Origin: Stereocaulon alpinum
Lineage: Eukaryota; Ascomycota; Lecanoromycetes; Lecanorales; Stereocaulaceae
DNA length: 22,482 bases
Reading direction: 5' to 3'
NCBI GenBank assembly: GCA_018257865.1
Contig: JAEUBA010000220.1
Coordinates: 1-22,482, forward strand
This document shows, piece after piece, positions 1 to 9,692 of the stretch; positions within the stretch are counted from its first letter, which is position 1; each line of letters starts with the position of its first letter. The notes beneath the pieces are model-generated. The model had not been told where the DNA came from, made no database searches, and saw nothing but the letters and a program-made list of their open reading frames with translations. Position numbers and translations under genes: made by a program.

Positions 1-1285
1 CTCCTTTTATTAGATTAAGTAGGTTTTACTCTATACTAAGTACTCCCCTTTATATACTATATACTTAGGCTTACTACTAGCTCTTTCTATATAATTATTA
101 GTTATATAGTTTTAGGCGTATATTCTATAGTAGGTAGGGTATTTATACGCCTTAATAATATATTTATACCTATAGTAGTTAAAGTATTACTTAGGGGTAG
201 CTTCTCTCTCCTAGTAATTATAGAAGAGGAGGCTATTCTCTACTACTATCCCCTCTATAATAAGCCGGTTCGCCGCCTCTAAGCTTAAGACCTTAATTAT
301 TAGTATAAAGAATCTCTTCTCCCTCCTAAGTATATCTAGCTTTAATATAAATATAAGCTATTTAGCCTTTATTATCTCTAACTTTAAGTAGAGCTTCCTA
401 TTAATTTTTCTTAAAGTTTTAAAAATCCCCTATTAATCCTTTATATCTATTATCTTTTTTACTCTATAGATTACTACTATTATTATTTTTTAAAGGACTC
501 TTACTAACTTATAAAGTCTTCTTACTTACCTATTATCCTTCTCTAACTCCTCTCTAGCCTTTACTAAGGCTATTTAGAGAATAATATCCCCCCTTATAAT
601 CTTTCTTACTATAATAATTTCCCTAGCTACTCCCCCTACTCCCTTAAATATTTATATTAGTTAGGGAAGAGTTATTATAACTATCTATATCTTTTCGCTA
701 GTATTATTAATCCTAATTATTACCTACTTCGCTTTTTTAATATCTTCTACCTTAGGTATAGCTAGGTAGATAGTATTTTAGCCCCTTTAGGCTATATAAG
801 CTATATCCGCTTAGCTATTATTTACCCTTTTAATTAGGTAATCTTTATATATTAGTTAGCTATAGTACTCCTTTATAGTATATCTTTTAGTAGTATTCTC
901 TTATATATACTCCGTAATTCTTTTTACTATATTCTAGAAGAAGCCCTATATAGTCTTATTTATATTTACCTATAATATCCCTTAAACCTTCTCTATAAAC
1001 TTTAGTAGTACCTATTCTATAGCCTTTATATATTATATTCTTTCTTTAATTCTTTCCCTACCTTAAGGGCCTTATAGATTTTTAATAGGTTTCTACTATT
1101 ATTACTATTACCTTATTATCGCGTTAGGATATATTCCTTATCTACCTTTACTACTAATACCTCCCTTCTCTCCTCCCCCCCTATCTTATATTATTTTACT
1201 AGGTTCGTAACCTAGTATAATCGCTCGTCTAGCTTAGTAGACCTATTCGCCTATTATACTTATTATTATCGCTATCCTCTTCTAT
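1..1285 (-). mobile_element. LINE-C: 5' part of a Tad-like LINE (ORF1), RIP-degenerated, cut by window edge
   Basis: This is a reverse-complement copy of the LINE-A 5' end. Position 1 pairs with about 3475 and position ~1265 with about 2200, and the two copies align almost base for base, for example around 1-60 against 3415-3475. It covers the 5' region and the ORF1 coding region up to just after the zinc knuckles; the rest lies left of the window. Its 5' boundary is near 1275-1290, where similarity to LINE-A stops a few bases from the LINE-A start, so this copy is probably close to full length at its 5' end. The reading frame is destroyed by TAA/TAG and there is almost no CpA/TpG. It abuts the Gypsy-2 RNase H sequence, so it probably inserted into Gypsy-2. 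Its TSD cannot be checked because the other end is missing. Confidence 0.85.
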
Positions 1286-2168
1286 ACTAGTATATTTTAA
1301 TCCTACTAAAACTCTCTAAATTAATCTTAATACTTCTAAGGAATTTAGGTTCGGTATAGTAGTTTTTTATATAAAAGAATTCGAAAATTAAGAAGGTAAA
1401 TAGCCTACGTAGTCTATAATATAGCTAATCTTATTCCTCTCTCGCCTACTAATAATAGCGGAGTAGAACTACTAGCTAACTAAGTTAGAAATAGCCGGCT
1501 TCGTCTAGGTAATTAAAAAGATACGCTATATAATAGAATCTTTAAAAAACTTAGTTAGAGTCTAAATAGACTATTCCGCTATTTTAGATATCTTTAAGTA
1601 AAGCTCTATTATATCTACTACGTCTACTATACGTATAAACGTTCGCTTAGTACATACTTTATAATTCCTTCGATAATTCCGTCTTAACGTAACCTATAAG
1701 CCTAGGAAGGAATATATTCTACCTAATATATTATCTAAGCTAGCTAGCTATACGCCTTTAGTACTCCCTAATAATTATTTAGAATTAGATATACTCTTCG
1801 CTATAACCCTAGTTAATATAAATAAGGAGTTCTATAACCGTTTAGTTACTAGCTACTAGATTAATACCTTTTAGAAGCGTACTCTAGTATAGATTAATAC
1901 TAATAATACTCTTAGCGTAGACGCTATACCCTTACCTTTTATTAGAGGGGAATATCTACCTGCTTATAAAGTAGATCCTTACTTTAGACCTCACCCTAGC
2001 GTCGCTTTGATAGAAACTTCGATAGAAACGACTAGTAACTTCCCCCTCGCTAAAGTATCTAATATAGTTCCTAATCTTAGTAAAAAGCCTAGTTAATATT
2101 CTATATTAATCGTATTACTAGGTTTTAACACTTATATATTCCTTTAAGTCTTATTAAAGATATCCTAA
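1286..2168 (+). pseudogene. Gypsy-2 pol remnant: RNase H end and RNase H-integrase linker
   Basis: Reading + in one frame (with TAA/TAG taken as RIPped Gln/Trp codons) gives a chromovirus RNase H region. It starts with a degenerate TSKEFRFG-like stretch (about 1330). A Lys-Pro-Gly-Lys-type segment ends in LPNILSKLAS at about 1711-1754, the RIPped form of the family's PDALSRLAS signature that closes RNase H. A linker with LPAYKVDPYFRP follows (about 1958-1995). The last codons before 2168 (PLSLIKDIL) continue in frame at 19035, in the integrase zinc domain, once LINE-A and one TSD copy are removed. The part of pol upstream (RT) is not in the window. This element keeps more CA/TG than the LINEs. 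Identification as Ty3/Gypsy is secure; the exact left edge is not. Confidence 0.8.
2153..2168. repeat. Left target-site duplication of LINE-A
   Basis: The 16-base word attaaagatatcctaa occurs here and again at 19019-19034, immediately after the LINE-A tail. The first four bases could also belong to the AT-rich tail, so the true duplication is 12-16 bp. Joining the flanks restores one Gypsy-2 reading frame, which confirms the insertion. Confidence 0.9.
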
Positions 2169-2269
2169 GAAAAGAAATCTCTCTTAGTACTATACTATAA
2201 AATAGCGACGACGACGAGTATAACGAGCGAGTAGGCCTACTAGGCTAGACGAGTAATTATACTAGGTTA

Positions 2270-3830
2270 CGAACTTAGTAAAATAATATAAGATAGAGGG
2301 AGAGGAGAGAAGGGGGTTATTAGTAGTAAAGGTAGATAGGGTATATATCCTAATATAATAATAAAGCGATAGCGATAGTAGTAGAAGCCTATTAAAGAAC
2401 TATAAGGCTCTTAGGGTAGGGAAAGAACTAATAAAAGAGCGTAGTATATAAAGGCTATAGAGTAGGTACTATTAGAGTTTATAGAGAAGGTCTAAGGGAT
2501 ACTATAAGTAAATATAAATAAGACTATATAGGGCTTCTTCTAGAATATAGTAAAAAGAATTACGGAGTATATATAGGAGAATACTACTAAAAGATATATT
2601 ATAAAGGAGTACTATAGCTAACTAATATATAAAGATTACCTAATTAAAAGGGTAAATAATAGCTAAGCGGATATAGCTTATATAGCCTAAAGGGGCTAAA
2701 ATACTATCTACTTAGCTATACCTAAGGTAGAAGATATTAAAAAAGCGAAGTAGATAACTATTAGGATTAATAATAATAGCGAAAAGATATAGATAGCTAT
2801 AGTAACTCTCCCCTAACTAGTATAAATATTTAAAGGAGTAGGAGGGATAACTAAGGAGATTATTATAGTAAGGAGGATTATAAGGGGGGATATTATTCTT
2901 TAGATAGCCTTAGTAAAGGCTAGAGAAGAGCTAGAAAAGGATAATAGGTAGGTAAGGAGACTCTATAAGTTAGTAAGAGTACTTTAGAAGATAGTAATAA
3001 TAGTAGTTTATAGAGTAGAAAAGATAATAGATATAAAGGATTAATAGGGGGTCTTTAAAACCTTAAAAAAAATAATAGGAAGCTTTATTTAGAGTTAGAG
3101 ATAATAAAGGCTAAGTAGCCTATATTTATATTAAAGCTAGATATACTTAAGAGGGAGAAGAGGTTTTCTATAATAATAATTAAGGTCTTAAGCTTAAAAG
3201 TAGCGAACTAACTTATTATAGAGGGAATAGTAGTAGAGAATAGCCTCCTCTTTTATAATTATTAAGAGAGAGAGGTTACCCCTAAGTAATACTTTAACTA
3301 CTATAGATATAGATATATTACTAAGGCGTATAAATACCTTACCTATTATAAAATATACGCCTAAAACTATATAACTAATAATTATATAGAAAGAGCTAGT
3401 AGTAAGCCTAAGTATATAGTATATAAAGGGGAGTACTTAATATAGAGTAAAACCTACTTAATCTAATAAAAAGAGAATATTAAGGCTAAGTAGAGAATTA
3501 AGTATAAGCTAAAATACTTTAAAGAGACCCTAAAGTAATACTTAGTAAGCTTTATACTAGCGATACTAAAAAAAACTAGCTTAAAAGGGTAGTATAAAGT
3601 AATCTCTAAAGGGAAGAGAAAGGCCTTAAAGGATATAATAAATAAGCTTTAAAAAGGAACTAAGGAGGTAGTAAAAAGGGGATAACTAATAACCCTCTTT
3701 AGGGTAGAGTAAGGGTAATAGCCCCTATCTATAGAGAGGATTAGTCTAATAAATACCCTTAGGTAGACTTTAGGAGTAGTAAAGACTATTAAGACTACCT
3801 AAATATAGGAGAATATCTAAGCGGCCCTTA
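2270..3830 (+). pseudogene. LINE-A ORF1 (Gag-like, zinc-knuckle protein), RIP-inactivated
   Basis: In intact LINEs this product is an RNA-binding protein that coats the element RNA. Three consecutive degenerate zinc knuckles are visible at 3288-3450, with every Cys and His codon turned to TAC/TAT (Tyr). The first reads YFNYYRYRYITKAY, which has exact C-x2-C-x4-H-x4-C spacing when Tyr is read as Cys/His. Upstream, the frame is rich in Lys/Glu/Arg with many Ala/Val-like codons, consistent with a helical N-terminal part. The start cannot be fixed because ATG has been erased; the end is placed just before the ORF2 N-terminus at about 3850. Numerous TAA/TAG codons interrupt it. A second, inverted copy of most of this ORF lies at 1-1285. 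Confidence 0.75.
3288..3450 (+). other. Three degenerate CCHC zinc knuckles of LINE-A ORF1
   Basis: Knuckle 1 (about 3288-3335) has C-x2-C-x4-H-x4-C spacing. Knuckle 2 (about 3346-3384) and knuckle 3 (about 3406-3450) show C-x2-C-x3-H spacing. All Cys/His positions are now Tyr codons, exactly what G-to-A change of TGY and C-to-T change of CAY would produce. Confidence 0.75.
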
Positions 3831-3849
3831 CCTAATAAGGGATATACCC

Positions 3850-3941
3850 TACCTAAAAATACTATAGTATAATATATAAAGGAAGAAGAATATAGTAATA
3901 GTACTACTTCTTAAAAATAAAGATATAAAAGATATAGATAT
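3850..3941 (+). pseudogene. LINE-A ORF2, N-terminal fragment (start of endonuclease domain)
   Basis: The frame starting at 3841 reads LKIL*YNI and then NKDIKDIDI. This matches the usual LINE ORF2 beginning (a beta strand followed by the DILxIQEPW motif of the AP-type endonuclease). The motif is cut after DIDI at 3941 by LINE-B and resumes at 6690 as LVI*EL, the RIPped IQEPW. The original start codon is not identifiable. This 90-base piece matters mainly because it proves that 2169-3941 and 6690 onward are one element. Confidence 0.75.
3929..3941. repeat. Left target-site duplication of LINE-B
   Basis: The 13-base word aagatatagatat is found here and at 6677-6689, flanking the minus-strand LINE exactly. 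Removing LINE-B plus one copy rejoins the LINE-A ORF2 frame (DIDI | LVI). Confidence 0.9.
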
Positions 3942-6676
3942 TTGATTGATTAATTTATACGCCTATTCTAGTATCTATATATACTAATAAGGGTGTTCTC
4001 TTATATTATTAGGAAATCTAGGGGGGTTGAAGGCCCTCTAGATATAAAAGAAACCTTTCTAGAGTTATCCCTTCTAGCTAAAAACTTTCGCTTATTAGCT
4101 TACTTATTATTCTACTCCGCCTATCTAACCTTACCGCTAGGCTCTATAATACTAGTAATAATAATCTCTACTACCCTAATAGGCCTTATAATACTCTAGT
4201 AGCTCCGCCGCCTTTAGCTTCTACTTACGCTTAGGCTTCTTTATCTTTAGGGTTTTTATTACTAGTTCTACTTTAATAGGGAGTTTAGACTAGGAGAGCT
4301 ATTCCCTAGTAATCCTAACCTAACTAGCTATCTTATAGCTACTCTTATACTAGTAACCTTAACTAGTATAGTTCTAATATTATAAGTCTCTACCTCTTTA
4401 ATTAGCTCCCTTTAAGTATCGCTAAGCTTTAGGTAGTATAGGAGAATATACTTTATATCCTAATTCCTCTATCTATAGCTATAGTAGGTACTATAGACCC
4501 CTAGTACTTTCGCCTTATAAAGGAAGTAGTTAAATCTATTCTTCCTACTTTAGAGTTAGACTACTATCGAGCTTTCTACCTTTCTAAACTTTAGGTAGTA
4601 GTTATACCTTCCTCTAAATAATAGTTTATTCTATATAGGTATATAAGAGTACTTAGGGATAGTATCCTTATATACCTCCTACTACTTAATCTACTTTACT
4701 ATTACCTAGCCTTATATCTTTTTAGCTAGGACGCCTATATCTTAATACTCCTTAATATCCGTTTTTAGGTTATACTAATATACCTTCCTCCTTATTACTA
4801 TTACCGCTTAATCCTAATCCTTCGCCTTAAGCTCCTATAGGGCCTATTCTTCCTTTTTTAGTAATAGGGTTAGGCGTATTAGGCGCGCCCTTCCTCTCCT
4901 TTCCTATAATCTCCTATAGATTAAGCGGTTACCTTTAATTATTAAGGGGTATACTCCCCTTAGTACTTAGTATCTTATAACTAAGACGTCTAGATAGGTT
5001 TAGATAGGTATAATAACTACCTCTACTTTTAAGACTTAGACTAGTATTACCTTATATACTCTAAGTACTATTATAGGTAGTTATTCTATATTATCGCGAG
5101 CGTCTTAATATACTTTTCTATAGCTCCCCGCCCCTTAGTAGGGGTATACTATATTAGAGTAGCGAATATAAGTATAAGCCTTATTATTATATTATATACC
5201 TTTCTATACTTCTTAAATATAGCTCCTTAAGTTAATCTTACTAGGTACTTAATTACTTAGGCTTAAGTAGTAGCCTTTACCTTTACCTACGCTATATATA
5301 GGCCTTAACGGAGTTTAGTATTAATATATAGCCCTAGGACCCTAATACTCGCTTTTAGCTTAACCTCTATATTACTAAATTATACCGTCTCCTTTATATT
5401 AAACCTTTTAGGGGTATATAATAGATATACTAGTTTATACTTCTAAGGTATAAACGTCGCTCTATATATTTTCGCCTAAGTTTAGTAGAGCTTATAGGCC
5501 TATTCTAGCTACCTATAGTTCGTTTCTATTATCTTATTATATACTAGTAGGTATATATTATCTACGAATCCTCCTACTTATACTAGGATTTTTACTTTTA
5601 AGTATACTTTAATTAGTAGTATATTAAAGAAGAGAAATAGAATTAGTAATATAGGTAATCCTTATAGAATCTCTATCTCTACTACCTCTATTAAGCTAGT
5701 TTTACCTCTTAGAGTAATTAATATTACTCTATCTTTAAGAAAGCTTATAGTCTACTAAACGATTCCCTTAGGGATTCCTTTTATCTTTAGGTTATAAAGT
5801 AGCCTTTTATAGGATATATTATTAAATACCCCTACTATATTTAGTAATAGTAGGCTCGCTATATTATCTTTACCCTAGTTCTATATTATATAGACTAAAT
5901 CTATAATAGTCTTTAAGGCTATTTCTACTAAGTATCTCTTTCTACCCCCTATTTAGTATTCTAAAAGTAGGTAATTCCTTTCGGCTATTCTACTAAGATA
6001 TTTTACTATTACTATCTCTAATACTTTCCTAAGTATATCTAATAGTATAATAGGCTAGTATACCTTAAACTCTAAATAATTAGTCTTTTTTAATTTCTTT
6101 AGTATTACTATATTCGCCTCTTAGAACTTTTTTAAGTAGTATCTATAGTCTAAGTATACTTAAAATATCCTTCTAAATATCTCTATTATTTTTATATATA
6201 CTATTCTTAAGAACTTATTTAGGATCCTTAAAATCCCTAAGGCTTTATCTACTACTAAGTATTAGATTATATCCTTTACCTCCTTTAAGGTAATCTTACT
6301 ATCTATTACTATAGATTTTAGGTAGTTAGCCCCCTCTATATCTATTAGGTCTATTAAGGGTAGGAGTAGGAAGAGGACCCTTTTTAGGGCCTCTACCTTC
6401 CCCTTAAAGTCTATTACTTTATTCCCGTTTCCGTCTTTAATAGCTAGGAATTATAGTAGCTCTTTAGGGTATATACTCCTTTCCCTTCCTTACTTAATAA
6501 GTTACTATACTCCTCCTAGTCTTAGTAATACCTTATAGACTCCCTCTCTAAAAGCTATTATTCTAGCCTTCTATAGGGTAGTAACCTTTTCCCTTTCGGC
6601 CTAACGGAGGGCTTCCTTAGTTTCCGCGTTCCTACTATAGCGGTAGGCCTTAAGCGCTACCCGTAACGCTTCGGTT
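3942..6676 (-). mobile_element. LINE-B: 5'-truncated copy of the same LINE, inverted inside LINE-A
   Basis: This 2735 bp insertion is flanked by a perfect 13 bp TSD. On the minus strand it begins within the endonuclease-RT linker (6676, equivalent to about 7583 in LINE-A). It runs through RT, the C-terminal Cys/His domain and the 3' UTR, and ends in the caat-repeat tail (3942-3955). Such 5' truncation is the classic product of incomplete target-primed reverse transcription. It pairs as an inverted repeat with LINE-A 7583-9405 and 18078-19018. It is RIPped but retains several CpG where LINE-A has TpA. It is inactive. Confidence 0.92.
4110..6676 (-). pseudogene. LINE-B ORF2 remnant (RT and C-terminal Cys/His domain)
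   Basis: The minus-strand reading gives the linker (from 6676), then an RT domain (about 6310-5350) with an LLLNIVGVFN-type motif A (Asp to Asn, about 5835) and an FVDN box (about 5565) in place of F/YxDD. A CLR-type C-terminal segment follows (about 5200-4990). Last comes the terminal Cys/His domain (about 4540-4400), whose Cys/His codons are now Tyr. No endonuclease domain is present because of 5' truncation. Many TAA/TAG codons derived from Gln/Trp codons interrupt it. The end near 4110 is approximate. It corresponds to the LINE-A ORF2 pieces at 7583-9405 and 18078-18850. Confidence 0.75.
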
Positions 6677-6689
6677 AAGATATAGATAT
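6677..6689. repeat. Right target-site duplication of LINE-B
   Basis: A second copy of aagatatagatat, identical to 3929-3941. The LINE-A ORF2 frame continues directly after it. Confidence 0.9.
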
Positions 6690-9405
6690 ATTAGTAATCT
6701 AAGAGCTAGTATATAACCTAATAAATAGAACCTTATATAATATAAGTATAAGTAGATTCTATTTAGCCTATAGAGGAGACCTAGAGTCTAGGACATATTT
6801 CTATATAAATAAGAGGATAGATCCTAATAACTAGGGGGTAGAATACTAGGGAGGCGACTTATACTTATTATAGATCTAAGTTACGAAGACCTAGAAGGAT
6901 ATTAAGGAGGGGATAGAGAATACTAGAGGGCTACTAAGGGAGAGGGTATAGGTATATAACGTCTATAACCCCTTATTAATAAGCTATACGTCGAAGGATA
7001 GTCTAATAACTATCCTAAAACTAGAGGAAGCGCTGGGGAATAAGGGTAAATATATAGTTATAGGAGACTTTAACCTATACTACCTATATTAGAATAACTT
7101 AGGATAAATAATATACTACGCTATAGTAGACGAGCTACTAGAGATAGTAGGAGAGAGAGGTATAATTCTAAGACTACTAGAGAAGGTAGTTATATAGTAG
7201 AATAGGGGCTTAGAGAGTACTATTAACCTTATATTCCTAACTAAAGGCGTATATAATATAATAGTAAAGTATAAGGTAAGGAACGACCTTAATATAGGAT
7301 TAGACTATATACTAATTATTATAAAGCTAGAATAGATATAGAGCGAATACCTAATACGCTAGAAAAGGGCTTAGAAAAGAATAGAGGCGAAGGTAACTAA
7401 GGAGGAAATCTAGAAATATATAAAAATCTTAAATAAAGTAATAAGCTAGTACTTAGTAGACTTTAAAGATATAATTAACTAGTATATTAATAGGCTTATA
7501 GCTATACTATAAGAGGTAATAGAAGATACTATCCTATATAAGGAACCGTACGTAGGGGCTAAGCTATATTAGAATAGAGTATATATAAAGGTAACTAAAG
7601 TATTATAGGTAGCGCTTAAGGCCTACTGCTATAATAGAAACGTAGAAACTAAGGAAGCCTTCTATTAGGCTAAGAGGGAAAAGGTTACTACCCTATAGAA
7701 GGCTAGAATAATAGCTTTTAGAGAGGGAGTCTATAAGATATTACTAAGATTAAGAGGAGTATAGTAACTCGCTAAGTAGGGAAGGGAAAAGAGTATATAT
7801 CTTAAAGAGCTACTATAATTCCTAGCTATTAAAGATAGAAATAGGAATAAAGTAATAGACTTTAAGGGGAAGGTAGAAGTCCTAAGGAGGGTCCTCTTCC
7901 TACTCTTACCCCTAATAAACCTAATAGATATAGAGGGGGCTAACTACTTAGAACTTATAGTAATAGATAGTAAGATTACCTTAAAGAAGGTAAAGGATAT
8001 AATTTAGTACCTAATAGTAGATAAGGCTTTAGGGATTTTAAGGATCCTAAATAAGTTCCTAAGAGTAATATATATAGAAATAATAAAGATATTTAGAAGG
8101 ATATTTTAAGTATACTTAGACTACGGATACTACCTAAAGAAGTTCTAAGAGGCGAATATAGTAATACTAAAGAAACTAAAAAAGACTAATTATTTAGAGC
8201 CTAAGGTATACTAGCCTATTATATTACTAAATATACTTAGGAAAGTATTAGAGATAGTAATAGCGAAATATCTTAGTAGAATAGCTAAAAGGAATTACCT
8301 ACTCTTAGAATACTAAATAGGGGGTAGAAAGAGATACTTAGTAAAAATAGCCTTAAAGACTATTATAAATTTAGTCTATATAATATAGAACTAAGGTAAA
8401 GATAATATAGTAAGCCTACTATTATTAGATATAGTAGGGGTATTTAATAATATATCCTATAAAAGGCTACTCTATAACCTAAAGATAAAAGGAATCCCTA
8501 AGGGAATTATTTAGTAGACTATAAGCTTCCTTAAAGATAAAGTAATATCTATTACTCTAAGAGGTAAAACTAGCTTAGTAGAGGTAGTAGAGATAAGGAT
8601 TTTATAAGGATTACCTATATTACTAATTCTATTTCTCTTCTTTAATATACTACTAATTAAAGTATACTTAAAAGTAAAAATCCTAGTATAAGTAGGAGGA
8701 TTCGTAGATAATATATACCTACTAGTATATAGTAAGATAATAGAAATAAACTATAGGTAGCTAGAATAGGCCTATAAGCTCTACTAAATATAGGCGAAAA
8801 TATATAGGGCGACGTTCGCGCTTTAGAAGTATAAACTAGTATATCTATTATACGCCCCTAAAAGGTTTAATATAAAGGAGACGGTATAATTTAGTAATAT
8901 AGAGGTTAAGCTAGAAGCGAGTATTAGGGTCTTAGGGCTATATATTAATACTAAACTCCGCTAGGGCTTATATATAGCGTAGGTAAAGATAAAGGCTATT
9001 ACTTAAGCCTAAGCGATTAAGTACCTAGTAGAAGTAACTTAGGGAGCTATATTTAAGAAGTATAAGAAGGTATATAGTATAGTAGTAAAGCCTATACTTA
9101 TATTTACTACTCTAATATAGTATACCCCTACTAAAGAGTAGGGAGTTATAGAAAAGTATATTAAGACGCTCGCGATAATATAGAATAACTACCTATAGAT
9201 AGTACTTAGAGTATATAAGGTAATACTAGTTTAGGTCTTAAAAGTAGAGGTAGTTATTATACCTATCTAAACCTATCTAAACGCCTTAGTTATAAGATAT
9301 TAAGTACTAAGGGGAGTATACCTCTTAATAATTAAAGGTAACCGCTTAATCCGTAGGAGATTATAGGGAAGGAGAGAAAGGGCGCGCCTAATACGCCTAA
9401 CCCTA
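6690..9405 (+). pseudogene. LINE-A ORF2, main fragment: AP-endonuclease and reverse transcriptase
   Basis: This part once nicked target DNA and reverse-transcribed the element. It opens with the RIPped IQEPW motif (about 6690). The endonuclease IGDFNLYY motif (family GDFNLHH, about 7060) follows, then STINLIFL (family STIDLxF, about 7217), and GLDYILI in place of the SDHxP motif (about 7300). The RT starts near 7960: PIILLNILRKVLE (about 8217), LLLDIVGVFNN (motif A, Asp kept at about 8428), a GxPQGSPLSP-like segment (about 8608), and FVDN at 8701-8712, where the second catalytic Asp is Asn. Downstream is an L*V*KVILV*VLKVEV segment typical of the post-RT region (about 9185-9260). No RNase H domain is seen. 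The frame is broken by TAA/TAG, and Gypsy-1 interrupts it at 9405. Confidence 0.85.
9401..9405. repeat. Left 5-bp target-site duplication of Gypsy-1 (CCCTA)
   Basis: CCCTA stands immediately outside the left LTR and again at 18073-18077 outside the right LTR. LINE-B, which carries the uninterrupted sequence near 4860-4880 on minus, shows a single copy, as expected for the empty site. Five bp is the usual size for Ty3/Gypsy integrases. Confidence 0.92.
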
Positions 9406-9677
9406 TATAAGGTAGTAAGTCCTCTTTTATATAGAGCTACGTAGCGGCTAGGCACGTAATTACTATTATAGGGTTAATAGATAGATAAGTGCGAGTATAA
9501 TTTATAGATTACTAGTAGAGCTAATAACTAAGAAGGTAAGAAGGAATTTAAGGTATACGTAATTCTTTAAGTCCCTAGCTAAGCCCGCTTACTAAGTATA
9601 CTAAGAACTTCGCCTAATATACTAGAAACCTACTAAGTATACTAAGCCTAGTACTAATATTCGCCTTCCGCCTTATA
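9406..9677 (-). repeat. Gypsy-1 3' LTR (272 bp)
   Basis: It matches 17828-18072 over its whole length apart from a 27-base segment present only here (about 9596-9622) and roughly ten substitutions. On the minus strand the LTR starts TATAAGG (RIPped form of the TGTGAGG seen in the other LTR) and ends CCTTATA (RIPped CCTTACA), giving the expected TG...CA ends. Unmutated CA and TG sites inside are shared with the other LTR (ggcacg, agtgcg). Confidence 0.92.
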
Positions 9678-9680
9678 ACT

Positions 9681-9692
9681 ATCCTCCCCCTT
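9681..9692 (-). other. Polypurine tract of Gypsy-1
   Basis: On minus it reads AAGGGGGAGGAT, three bases upstream of the 3' LTR. This is the position and composition of the plus-strand primer of LTR retrotransposons, and it fixes the orientation of the element independently of the protein motifs. Confidence 0.75.

Noticed and set aside
3993..4199. A 68-codon open frame on + starting at a GTG, with hydrophobic, membrane-like residues
   Set aside because: It lies antisense to the LINE-B 3' end, whose other copy (LINE-A, 18760-18966) shows the same sequence as transposon 3' region. There is no ATG, and hydrophobic Ile/Leu/Tyr bias is expected from TA-rich sequence.
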